The position numbers were made by a program, and so were the translations under genes. From SCBR16-9 sp964537975 (GTDB taxonomy: Bacteria > Hydrogenedentota > Hydrogenedentia > Hydrogenedentales > SCBR16-9), in NCBI GenBank assembly GCA_964537975.1, contig CAZIDP010000010.1, positions 1 to 64,000 on the forward strand: DNA of 64,000 nt. The letters run 5' to 3'. Positions 18,025 to 27,154 of the stretch are shown here, in pieces (position 1 is the first letter of the stretch; each line of letters opens with the position of its first letter). The notes below the pieces were generated by a model. That model saw nothing but the letters and a program-made list of their open reading frames with translations, made no database searches and was not told where the DNA came from.

Positions 18025-19029
18025 ATGATACCCAAATTAAGTGGCATGGAAATAATCGCTGATGTAATTCGAACGAATTATGATCTTGGGGAGGTGGGTA
18101 TGCCACAACAACTTGAAGCTGTACACCAACGTAGACACAGAAAAATGACCGTGGATACCGACAAGGGCCGCTATTTGATTAAAACTTACCACAATGATCC
18201 GGTGGTAATAGACGCCCTCCACTTTCAACATCGTTTGTCCAGGCACTTGCAGTTAAATAATTTACCGGTTGCCCGCATAGAATACACTCGTGAAGGTAAG
18301 GGACTGGTTGTCGTAGATGACTGGATATTAGAGCTGCAATCGTATGTACAAGGGGAAACGATGAAAGTCAACACATCCAGTCTGATAACCAGTGCTCTGG
18401 CATTGGGGAAATTCCATGTAGTCTGTCAAACCTTTCCCGTTCCTCCCAGAGATACAAGGAAATGGCGATTCAGTGAAGTACCTTTCAACGCATTTCAGAA
18501 AATGTATGAAGCGGCAATAAAAATCAGAAAAGATTCCAAACTTCAACAGCATTGTGATGATCTGGCACTGTTTCTCCAGGATGCGAGTGTAGAACTCAGT
18601 GAAAAAAAACGTGACAAACTTGAGGTTGGACCGATTCATGGTGATTGGCATGGCGGAAATCTGCTATTCAACGATAACAGATTGGCTGCCATACTCGACC
18701 TCGAATTTGCGGGAGATGGGTGTTACCTTGAAGATATTGCCTATGCGATATCCAACCTGTGTTTACGAACTACGACCGATACCGATAAAATGCTTCTCAG
18801 AACCAACCATTTAATCGATCAATACCAATTTTCCCGCAGTCTTTCAACATATGAATCCATGGCTTTGTACTATGCCATTGGTGTCAAGCATATAGCAACA
18901 GTTGCCTATCAACTTCATCAGCAGGATGGATTGGTTGCAGGACTGGATGCAGCTTCGTGGATGGAACGTCTCACCATTCAATGTAAGTGGTTAGAACAAC
19001 AGGCACGCAAGGTTAGATTTGGTTACTGA
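18025..19029 (+). CDS. Aminoglycoside phosphotransferase (APH)-family kinase
   Basis: The ATG at 18025 is preferred (taagga upstream); an in-frame TTG at 17989 would add 12 residues. The 334-residue protein has the kinase-like N-lobe 'KMTVDTDKGRYLIKTYHND' (Lys for ATP) and the C-lobe catalytic loop 'GPIHGDWHGGNLLFND', followed by the metal-binding 'AAILDLEFAG', the pattern of APH/choline kinase/homoserine kinase-like enzymes. The substrate is unknown; small alcohols or sugars are typical. It is cytosolic and divergent from the putative cysteine hydrolase gene. Confidence 0.85.
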   Translation: MIPKLSGMEIIADVIRTNYDLGEVGMPQQLEAVHQRRHRKMTVDTDKGRYLIKTYHNDPVVIDALHFQHRLSRHLQLNNLPVARIEYTREGKGLVVVDDWILELQSYVQGETMKVNTSSLITSALALGKFHVVCQTFPVPPRDTRKWRFSEVPFNAFQKMYEAAIKIRKDSKLQQHCDDLALFLQDASVELSEKKRDKLEVGPIHGDWHGGNLLFNDNRLAAILDLEFAGDGCYLEDIAYAISNLCLRTTTDTDKMLLRTNHLIDQYQFSRSLSTYESMALYYAIGVKHIATVAYQLHQQDGLVAGLDAASWMERLTIQCKWLEQQARKVRFGY

Positions 19030-19083
19030 GATACATCTTTATCAATCATTCTAATTTATGTCTATTTTTTGTTCATAATTTTC

Positions 19084-19112
19084 TTGACTTTTTCTAGACA
19101 ATGTGGTAAATT
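19084..19112 (+). promoter_or_regulatory. Sigma70-type promoter of the fasciclin gene
   Basis: TTGACT (19084-19089), a 17-base spacer, and TAAATT (19107-19112) precede the fasciclin gene by 55 bases. Confidence 0.6.
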
Positions 19113-19167
19113 TTCTCTGTCAGCAAATGTATGACATTGTAAAACAAGAACAACACAGGAAAAATGA

Positions 19168-20079
19168 ATGAAAAAAATCACACTAACTCTGATACTGGGA
19201 CTTGGATTAACCTTCTTGAACGTACACCACAAAGAAGCAGGGGCATACGAAGATGCAAAGACCATCGTGGAGACAGCGGTAGCGGCGGGTAGCTTTGAAA
19301 CACTTGTAGCGGCAGTTCAGGCAGCGGGTTTGGTAGACATACTTGGAAGTGAAGGGCCATTCACCGTTTTCGCTCCTACAGACGAGGCTTTTGCTGCATT
19401 GCCTGAAGGGACTGTAGAAGCATTATTGAATGATATACCCAAACTCACAGCCATATTGACCTACCATGTAGCTGCTGGAAAATTGATGGCTGCTGATGTT
19501 GTTGGTTCTGATTACATTGAAACTGTTTTCGGGCAACCTGCACCAGTGCTTGTCGATGATTCAGTAACCATTGCCGGAGCGACGATAACTGCAACAGACA
19601 TTGTATGCAGCAATGGTGTTATACACGTAATTGATGCGGTATTGATTCCGAAAGACATTGCCGAGGTTGCTGCTGGTACAGGTTCGTTTAACACATTACT
19701 GGCTGCTGCTGAAGCTGCCGACTTGCTTGAAGTTTTAAAATCTGGTGGCCCATTCTCAGTTTTCGCACCAACAGACGAAGCATTTGCAGCATTGCCTGAA
19801 GGTACAGTAGCCAGCCTGCTGGAGCCTGAAAACAAAGACACACTAGCACAAATCCTTACCTACCATGTTGTACCGGGTAAAATACTTGCAGCAGATGTGA
19901 TAGGTGCAGGTGAAGTAGTAACTGCTGAAGGCTCAACCCTTTCCATTCATGTTGTTAAATCAGATGAAGGCGAAGTTACTGAAGTCCAAATCGGTGGCGC
20001 CAAGGTACTGCTAACCGACATTATTGCATTGAATGGCGTTATCCATGTCATCGACTCGGTTTTACTGCCTGGCGAATAA
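19168..20079 (+). CDS. Secreted protein with two fasciclin (FAS1) domains
   Basis: This 303-residue protein has a signal peptide ending near 'EAGA'. Two FAS1 domains follow, at about residues 33-165 and 168-302. Both carry the H1 motif 'FTVFAPTDEAFAALPEGTV' / 'FSVFAPTDEAFAALPEGTV', the central 'ILTYHV', and the H2 motif 'NGVIHVID'. FAS1 domains mediate adhesion, so a surface or matrix role is likely. The two halves are alike at DNA level around the H1 motif, indicating an internal duplication. It is a monocistronic unit with its own promoter and a 12-bp hairpin after the stop. Confidence 0.93.
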   Translation: MKKITLTLILGLGLTFLNVHHKEAGAYEDAKTIVETAVAAGSFETLVAAVQAAGLVDILGSEGPFTVFAPTDEAFAALPEGTVEALLNDIPKLTAILTYHVAAGKLMAADVVGSDYIETVFGQPAPVLVDDSVTIAGATITATDIVCSNGVIHVIDAVLIPKDIAEVAAGTGSFNTLLAAAEAADLLEVLKSGGPFSVFAPTDEAFAALPEGTVASLLEPENKDTLAQILTYHVVPGKILAADVIGAGEVVTAEGSTLSIHVVKSDEGEVTEVQIGGAKVLLTDIIALNGVIHVIDSVLLPGE

Positions 20080-20127
20080 CTAACCACACTTTCTCATTGC
20101 ACACAGCAATCTCCCATCCCCCCTCAT

Positions 20128-20170
20128 GCCTGGAGGCAGATTCCCCTCACCTGCCTCCAGGCTCTCTTGA
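20128..20170 (+). terminator. Hairpin terminator after the fasciclin gene
   Basis: gcctggaggcag (20128-20139) and ctgcctccaggc (20151-20162) form a perfect 12-bp stem with an 11-nt loop, followed by the moderately T-rich tctcttgattt. It is strong as a hairpin, weak in its T tract. Confidence 0.7.
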
Positions 20171-20374
20171 TTTACACGAGGGAACTGCTGCAGAAAGCAT
20201 GGAAATAACGTCCATAGCCCTGATAATGTATATGATTTCCTGTATAATGTATTGTGCATGAGTAAGGATTTAAATTATTTAGTGTCTGAATACTGGATTT
20301 TAATCCGTCTGAGTAGATACAAATTCTCCAAACGGGCATAAAAATATTCAAGGGATTTTTCAAGAAAACTGCAT

Positions 20375-22264
20375 ATGCTTTTCAAGAATCAATCAGTATT
20401 TCTAAATATTATGGTGGGTCTGATTATTACAACAGATACTGCCTGGGGGCTCACTTATGAAGTCCAGATAAATGGTGAATTGAGTGAAAATGTCCGAAGC
20501 ACATTGCATGATTTATCGGATAGCATAGGTGAAATGCACCGTCCTCCTGCCAGTATTGTGCATTTACGTCGTCGAATCGAAAGAGACCAAGAACGATTCC
20601 TCCGGTATTTCCATTCAAGAGGATATTATGGTGCAAATGTAACGTATGAAATTGATTCAGCTACTGAACCAATTAATATATCTTTCAAAATTACACCGGG
20701 CCCGGCATATATACTTCGCGAAGTAATTGTAAACCCGGTCACCGTCGCGGACACACGAGAATCAGCAAGGTTGCTTGAAGGTGTCGAAGACACTATTCTT
20801 ACCGACGATGATGACCTGTCAGATGACTTTATTTTAGAAGATATCGAAGCAATCCCGCTTGATGAATCAGTCTTTCCCCTTACCATGCCTGGCACCACTT
20901 ATTTGGGTTTGCATTTAGATCGCACCTTCATTGCCGCTGATATACGTCAAGCCCAGAATCGTTTGTTGCGTTATTTCCGTGAAAATGGATATCCATTTCC
21001 TGCTGTTACCAATCGTCAAGTTTTGGTTGACCATGCAAACCAGTCTGTATCAGTAACATTTGAGGTAGCACCGGGTGAATCAGCACGATTTGGTGAGCTG
21101 CAAATTATGGGACTCGAAGAGGTTCGAGAACAAACCGTGCGAATTCGGCTCCCCTGGGAAGAGGGGGATCGGTTCGATCAGCGCGAAATGGAAATATACC
21201 AACGCAGATTGTACGACTCGAATTTGTTTTCTACGGTACGACTTCGAACTTCCGCAGAAGAAGACTATTCAGATGTTCCGGTAACCCTGGAACTCGTCGA
21301 GCGAAAACATCGAACAGTTGCAGCCGGTTTGACCTACCGTACAGATGAAGGCGCTGGTGCTCAATTTAAATGGGAACACCGTAATTACCAGGGACGCGGG
21401 CACAGACTCGGCGTAGAATCCAACATTTCTCAGTTATTGACCAATTTAAAACTTCGTTACGATGTAGATTATTTTCGTCAGGAAGGGCAAAAAATTGGTG
21501 TAGATTTGGAAATAGCACGCGAAAACACAGATGCCTACGATGCCAATCGTTTGGCCACAAATACCTGGCTTCAACGTGAGCTAACCGAGCACATGACTGT
21601 TGGCATTGGGCTGGGACTGAGATCGAGTAATATTGAACAACGAAACATCAAAAAAACATATCATCTTTTTTCCGTTCCAACCATGGTAGCCTGGGATTAT
21701 TCAGATGACAGAATGAACCCTACACATGGATTTCGTTTAACACTCCGCTTGACACCCTATGCAGACATGCGTGGAAGAGATGCGCCATTCCTGAAAAGTG
21801 AAATCGTCGGCACCCATTACTTGCCATTTGATGATGACGCCCGATGGGTACTGGCAACACGGCTACGTGTAGGGGCGATTGGTGCTGGTTCATTTAACGA
21901 TGTCCCCCCCGATATACGATTTTATGCTGGGGGTGGCGGCTCTATTCGCGGTTTTGCCTACCAATCAGCCAGCCCACTGGATAACCGAGACCCCATCGGG
22001 GGGCGCTCGGTTATCGAGGCTAATATTGAGATTAGACGACAATTAAGTGATAGCCTGGGTATGGTGATGTTTCTGGATGCCGGTTCAGCACAAGAAGCCA
22101 TATATCCCAATTTTTCTACTACACCCCGGTATGGCGCAGGTGTGGGTGTTCGCTACTTCTCGCCATTGGGTCCATTACGTTTTGATTTAGCGGTGCCCAT
22201 AAACAAACGTACCGGTGTGGACAGTTCTTTCCAGATGTACATCAGCATTGGACAAGCATTTTAA
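20375..22264 (+). CDS. tamA: Omp85-family outer-membrane assembly protein (TamA-like)
   Basis: This 629-residue protein has a signal peptide (residues 1-25), POTRA-type repeats ('FLRYFHSRGYYGANVTYEID', 'LLRYFRENGYPFPAVTNRQV', and a third with 'RRLYDSNLFSTVRL') and a C-terminal 16-stranded barrel from about residue 310. The barrel contains the lid-loop motif 'GGGGSIRGFAYQ' and ends 'MYISIGQAF', with the terminal aromatic expected of outer-membrane proteins. TamA works with TamB, spanning the envelope to move lipids or help insert outer-membrane proteins. The partner gene follows after 32 bases. An acidic insert (residues ~135-168, with a DDDD run) between POTRA repeats is unusual. A BamA paralogue role is less likely given the neighbour. 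Confidence 0.88.
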   Translation: MLFKNQSVFLNIMVGLIITTDTAWGLTYEVQINGELSENVRSTLHDLSDSIGEMHRPPASIVHLRRRIERDQERFLRYFHSRGYYGANVTYEIDSATEPINISFKITPGPAYILREVIVNPVTVADTRESARLLEGVEDTILTDDDDLSDDFILEDIEAIPLDESVFPLTMPGTTYLGLHLDRTFIAADIRQAQNRLLRYFRENGYPFPAVTNRQVLVDHANQSVSVTFEVAPGESARFGELQIMGLEEVREQTVRIRLPWEEGDRFDQREMEIYQRRLYDSNLFSTVRLRTSAEEDYSDVPVTLELVERKHRTVAAGLTYRTDEGAGAQFKWEHRNYQGRGHRLGVESNISQLLTNLKLRYDVDYFRQEGQKIGVDLEIARENTDAYDANRLATNTWLQRELTEHMTVGIGLGLRSSNIEQRNIKKTYHLFSVPTMVAWDYSDDRMNPTHGFRLTLRLTPYADMRGRDAPFLKSEIVGTHYLPFDDDARWVLATRLRVGAIGAGSFNDVPPDIRFYAGGGGSIRGFAYQSASPLDNRDPIGGRSVIEANIEIRRQLSDSLGMVMFLDAGSAQEAIYPNFSTTPRYGAGVGVRYFSPLGPLRFDLAVPINKRTGVDSSFQMYISIGQAF

Positions 22265-22296
22265 TCAACCATGATGTCACAAGGTAGATTATTTAT

Positions 22297-25200
22297 ATGA
22301 CCGAAGTAAACCTGACAAACACGCCCCAGCCGATCAAACAGCATCGTGTCAAAAAAATTCTGAAATATCTTGTTATCGTTTTCATTGTATTCATGGTAAC
22401 GCTGCTGCTGACAGGTGCTCTTTTGCAAACGCACACAGGCAAAAACATACTGGCACGTCAGTTAGGTAATTTATTGTCCCCTGTGATTGGATATGAAATC
22501 TACTTTGATGAAATCCGTGGATGGCTACCTTTTCAGATCATCTTACACAACATGACACTGTCTGATGAGGAAGGTCTTTGGTTTGAGTTGTCAGAACTGT
22601 ATATCTCACTGTCACCAACCGAGTTATTGCGAGGAAAGGTACATATAAATCATCTTGGGATTGAAACTATTACATTGCACCGCATACCTGAAACAGAAAC
22701 ATCAGAACCAAAAGAAAGTTTTGAAATACCGGACATTCCACAAGTTCCACGCTGGTTGTCATTGGTAGAACTACGAATCGACACTATTCAACTTGGTCAC
22801 AATGTTATGAATTCGATAGGCATGAATGAAGAATCGTTCGATGAGACAGTGCGGTTTTCACTTTCAGGATATTTGAATCAACTCGACAGAAATTCGAATT
22901 GGGATGCACTGCTGAACCTGGAAAGACTGGATCACGAAACAACACATCTGAAAATGCGTGCGGGTATGCCGGAAGAAACCTTGTTGCTGGACCTGGAATT
23001 ATACGACGCGGCCATATTGCCATCAATATTGAACATAAGCGAACCTGTATTACTTACATTGAATGGTGAAGGCAGCGGACATAATTGGGATGGCATTACA
23101 TCATTGCGTCTGGGTGATACCCCGCTCGTCGAGGGAGATATTTCTCTTTCGTTGCTATCAAGCTTGGATTTTGATATTGAACTCCAAGCTTATCTGGAAA
23201 ATGATCTTTTTCCAGAAGTACTCCCCGAGCATCTGGGGAACCAGGTTTCATTAAAACTCAAGGGTAACCTGAATGAAGACCTTCACCTATATTTAGAACA
23301 AGCAGAGCTGGTGACAGACCAGGCAACAGTTATTGCACAAGGTGAAATCAACTTGAATGAAAAGATGTTCAATACCCAAATCAAGTTAACACACCAAGAC
23401 CTTCAGCCCTACTTGGCAGGCATAGAGTCGCAAACAGAGGTAAGCACATTCCCATTAGATGTTTCAATAGTAACATCAGGCCCATTAGAATTATTGGATG
23501 TTAATATTTCTTCGTTTCTCTCGGGCGATGAACTGCTTACAGGAAATCTGAATTTACAGTTATCCGACAGCATATCACTTTCAGGTCTCCTTCACGCGTA
23601 TCCAGCTCATGGCCTGCTCCCGGATGACATTTATAATTTCCTAGAAGACGGTATTGCACTCCAACTCGCACTCACTTACGACACAGAAGGTAACATTGAT
23701 GTCAGCCAGCTCTTTCTGGAAGGTGCCGGATTACATTTGAACGTCAATGGTGAATTACACACAAGGCAACCACAGGCTGACCTCCATCTTGAAGCCCGCG
23801 TGGATGATGCTCACCCATATGGCATTCTACTGGGGTTACCCCTTGCAGGCGCTCTGAATGTACAAGGTCTGCTGGTTGGTGATGACAACGGCAGTCGATT
23901 CAACCTCAATATGCATGGTAATGAACTTGCATTCGATACGAACAGAATACAGAAAATCGAATTTTCAATTGAAGGTAAGACTGGTGCCTGGCCTGATACT
24001 CTGCTCGATCAATGGGAAATTTCAACCAAGGGAGATATTCAAGGCATACAGGTCGCGGATATAGATTTCTCGGACATGACGGTACAAGCGATGTTCCAGG
24101 GTGAAGGCACTACTACCATTCAAGTGGATACATTTACATTGACGGACGGCAACCTTGAAATAACCTCTCAAGGAAGCTGGAGTGCGGGTGATGAAACTGC
24201 ACTCCTTGAGACCACAATGGTCATTGCTGATATTACCCCCTGGAGTCAATTAATTGGTCAGGATGTCCATGGTGGCCTTCACATGCAAACCACAACAACA
24301 TCGAATGCCGACACCTTGGCCCGGATGGACATCAACCTGGAAACCACAGAGATATACGGTTTGCCCACCTCGGTTTCGGAAATTATCGGTGTTACGCCAA
24401 CGTTAAACGCCCAGTTGCAATTTCATGAAGGCATATTGACATTGGGCAGTATAGTTACTGAGTTGGCACAAGGCCGTATTTTACTATCTGGCCAGATAAA
24501 TACGGATGACGAACAACTCGCAATACGTACAGAATTAATTTTTCCCGAATTGAATATAGTAATGGATTCCAATGACTATGTTCGTGGTCGATTGGATGGC
24601 AGGCTGGAATTGAATGGAGATTTTAATGCTCTGGCGGTATCAGGCACCATAAATGCACAAAATTTCGGAATGAATGCCTTTCATGCAGACAACCTTGCTT
24701 TGCAGGTAGCCATGGAGGGATTACCTGGCCAGTTACATGGCCGTCTCCAGTGCGAAATTTCAACACAAGAAGTACCTCTTGTTCTTGATGCAAGGTTGGA
24801 ATCATCACTTCCAGAAATACATGTACCTTATTTAAGTATCCAAGCCCCGGATAATTACATAGAAGGTTCGTTACGATGGAATATAGAATCTCGACAAGGA
24901 AACGCGCAACTGGATGTTACTATGGAACACCTCTCTGTATTCGAAGCGTTTACTGATTTCCAGTTGGAAGGATCAATCACTGGCAACATCGCCATGCAGG
25001 CAACAGAACGCACTTCATCACTGGATGGCACGTTTGAATTGAAAGATTTGACGACACCTTGGGTAGCAGCAGAAAACACAACTGCAATGGTACGTGCTAC
25101 CGATTTATTTAATGAACCAGAAGGTGATCTTCTTATTCAGGCAGGTGCAATTCAAATCAACGACATGTACTGGAGCAATGTAGAATTTAAAGCCGATGGC

Positions 25201-27114
25201 AATCATGAAAGCGTTCAATTCGCAACATCGGGTGAAGGAAAATATCAGACTCTGGTACCACATCGCTTATACGGAACTGGACAGCTACAACTGAGCGAAG
25301 GTATCTCAGCGGTACTGCATGAATTTGAATTCTCATTTGACGATAAACAATATTACCTGGAAACTCCCCTTGATTTGAAGGTCTTTAATGGCGAAATACT
25401 ATTGAAGCCATTGAACATGCATCTCGGCGGCGGTACCCTTGCTGCACGATTTTTACAAACGCCGGACAGCATCGATGTTGACGTTACCTTACGAGATTTA
25501 CCCTTGAGCCTGATACAATCATTCGGATTGACACCTATGAAAGGACAGGTACAGGCCCGATTACAAGTAATGGGTACACCTCAAAACCCCCAGGCAATTT
25601 TTTCACTTGATATAGAATCATTGCAATTGACCGATGACGATGTGAACGCACCACCACTTGATTTGCATCTGAAGACACGACTGGCTGAATCACTACTGTC
25701 TGGTACTGTTACAGGAAATGCGCCAGAATCTTTAACTCTTACTGGCCAGTTTAATATCCCGTTCAACATTTCACTTGCTCCTTTCAATTTTACGATACCA
25801 ACAGATTCCCGAATTGATGGGCGTTTAGATTCAGAAATTGATTTGGCATCAATTCCCTTAATGGCAGGCATTGAAGACCATGTATTGGCAGGTACAACAC
25901 AGATTTGGGCAACTGTCAGTGGTTTTACAGAAAATCCGCTAGTTCAAGGTGAAATCATTCTGTCTGATGGCAGGTATGAAAACATTGAAGCAGGTACCAT
26001 TTTAGAAGCAATTAATCTGCTGGTAGAAGCTAAGCCAAATAAAATTGAGCTGACACGTTTCTCAGCAGAAGACGGAGTTGGTGGGAGTCTTCAAGGTCAT
26101 GGTGAATTCAATATACAACCTGAAGCCGATTTTCCATTTACTATCAATATTGACCTCAGCAGAGCACGTTTAATACATCGTGATGATGTCAGTTCTCATG
26201 CTGATGGAAATGTTCTTATTGCAGGCTCAACGCAAGAAATCAATGTCACTGGTGACTTGACTATTGGTCCGGCAGACATTACCTTACCGGAACGGTTACC
26301 CCCAAGAGAAATGGTTGTGGTTGAGGTAAAAGAAATTAATCGTCCGGATGATTGGGCACCTGCAACAGGACACACAGATACTACACAACCATTCGGGCCG
26401 AAAATCAACCTTGATATTCGCACACAGATACCAAACCGTGTCTTTGTGCGCGGGCCAGGTCTCGACTCAGAATGGAATGGTCATTTGCACATACTAGGAA
26501 GCGGGGACGATCCCAGAATTCAAGGGCAATTGAATGTGATGCGCGGACAACTCGATTTCCTCGGACGCCGTTTCATGTTTGCCGAGAGTATCATCACATT
26601 TGACGCTTCAACACCGCCATCACCCTTCCTCAATGTCACAGCCACGGCAGATGCTGGTGACGTAGTCGCCAGGCTACGCATGACGGGGCCATTCGATACA
26701 CTACAACTGGACCTGGAATCGGAACCATTTCTACCCCAGGATGAAATTCTGGCCCGGGTAATGTTTGGGCGTAATCTGTCCGACATCACACCGATGCAGG
26801 CTGTGCAATTGGCACGATATGCATCTATGTTCCGGGGCAATGTCGGTGGATTAGGTCTCTTGTCAGCGGGAAGTGGGCGCATGCCCGGGTTGGACCGGTT
26901 TGATTTTCGACGAGGTGCTACAGCAGAAGAATCTGCCGTAGGCCTGGGCAAGTACTTGAGTGAAGAAGTGTATTTTGAGTTTGAACAAGGACTCACCCCC
27001 GAAAGTACAAAGGCCAAAGTCAACGTAGATCTAAGCCCGCAAATCAAGCTGGAAGGTGAGGTCTCGGCTGGCGCACGCAGTGGTATCGGCATTTTCTGGA
27101 AACGCGATTATTAG
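22297..27114 (+). CDS. tamB: Translocation/assembly module TamB-like protein
   Basis: This 1605-residue protein starts after an aaggtaga site. It has one N-terminal membrane anchor (residues ~24-46) and no cleavable signal, then a very long repetitive beta structure of alternating hydrophobic strands, the AsmA/TamB-type periplasmic groove. The last ~350 residues form the TamB (DUF490) domain: 'PKINLDIRTQIPNRVFVRGPGLDSEW' in pieces, 'GQLNVMRGQLDFLGRRF', 'LQLDLESEPFLPQDEILARVMFG', ending in 'ARSGIGIFWKRDY'. TamB spans the periplasm from the inner membrane to TamA, probably for phospholipid transport. It is longer than E. coli TamB (about 1260 residues). It forms a two-gene operon with the tamA-like gene. 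Confidence 0.92.
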   Translation: MTEVNLTNTPQPIKQHRVKKILKYLVIVFIVFMVTLLLTGALLQTHTGKNILARQLGNLLSPVIGYEIYFDEIRGWLPFQIILHNMTLSDEEGLWFELSELYISLSPTELLRGKVHINHLGIETITLHRIPETETSEPKESFEIPDIPQVPRWLSLVELRIDTIQLGHNVMNSIGMNEESFDETVRFSLSGYLNQLDRNSNWDALLNLERLDHETTHLKMRAGMPEETLLLDLELYDAAILPSILNISEPVLLTLNGEGSGHNWDGITSLRLGDTPLVEGDISLSLLSSLDFDIELQAYLENDLFPEVLPEHLGNQVSLKLKGNLNEDLHLYLEQAELVTDQATVIAQGEINLNEKMFNTQIKLTHQDLQPYLAGIESQTEVSTFPLDVSIVTSGPLELLDVNISSFLSGDELLTGNLNLQLSDSISLSGLLHAYPAHGLLPDDIYNFLEDGIALQLALTYDTEGNIDVSQLFLEGAGLHLNVNGELHTRQPQADLHLEARVDDAHPYGILLGLPLAGALNVQGLLVGDDNGSRFNLNMHGNELAFDTNRIQKIEFSIEGKTGAWPDTLLDQWEISTKGDIQGIQVADIDFSDMTVQAMFQGEGTTTIQVDTFTLTDGNLEITSQGSWSAGDETALLETTMVIADITPWSQLIGQDVHGGLHMQTTTTSNADTLARMDINLETTEIYGLPTSVSEIIGVTPTLNAQLQFHEGILTLGSIVTELAQGRILLSGQINTDDEQLAIRTELIFPELNIVMDSNDYVRGRLDGRLELNGDFNALAVSGTINAQNFGMNAFHADNLALQVAMEGLPGQLHGRLQCEISTQEVPLVLDARLESSLPEIHVPYLSIQAPDNYIEGSLRWNIESRQGNAQLDVTMEHLSVFEAFTDFQLEGSITGNIAMQATERTSSLDGTFELKDLTTPWVAAENTTAMVRATDLFNEPEGDLLIQAGAIQINDMYWSNVEFKADGNHESVQFATSGEGKYQTLVPHRLYGTGQLQLSEGISAVLHEFEFSFDDKQYYLETPLDLKVFNGEILLKPLNMHLGGGTLAARFLQTPDSIDVDVTLRDLPLSLIQSFGLTPMKGQVQARLQVMGTPQNPQAIFSLDIESLQLTDDDVNAPPLDLHLKTRLAESLLSGTVTGNAPESLTLTGQFNIPFNISLAPFNFTIPTDSRIDGRLDSEIDLASIPLMAGIEDHVLAGTTQIWATVSGFTENPLVQGEIILSDGRYENIEAGTILEAINLLVEAKPNKIELTRFSAEDGVGGSLQGHGEFNIQPEADFPFTINIDLSRARLIHRDDVSSHADGNVLIAGSTQEINVTGDLTIGPADITLPERLPPREMVVVEVKEINRPDDWAPATGHTDTTQPFGPKINLDIRTQIPNRVFVRGPGLDSEWNGHLHILGSGDDPRIQGQLNVMRGQLDFLGRRFMFAESIITFDASTPPSPFLNVTATADAGDVVARLRMTGPFDTLQLDLESEPFLPQDEILARVMFGRNLSDITPMQAVQLARYASMFRGNVGGLGLLSAGSGRMPGLDRFDFRRGATAEESAVGLGKYLSEEVYFEFEQGLTPESTKAKVNVDLSPQIKLEGEVSAGARSGIGIFWKRDY

Positions 27115-27154
27115 TGTCATCACATGAAGTCGTTAATGACAAATAATAAAAAAA

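Noticed and set aside
26520..27092. 190-residue minus-strand frame opposite the tamB 3' end
   Set aside because: Ser/Arg/Pro-rich shadow of the well-supported TamB C-terminal domain; no recognisable features.
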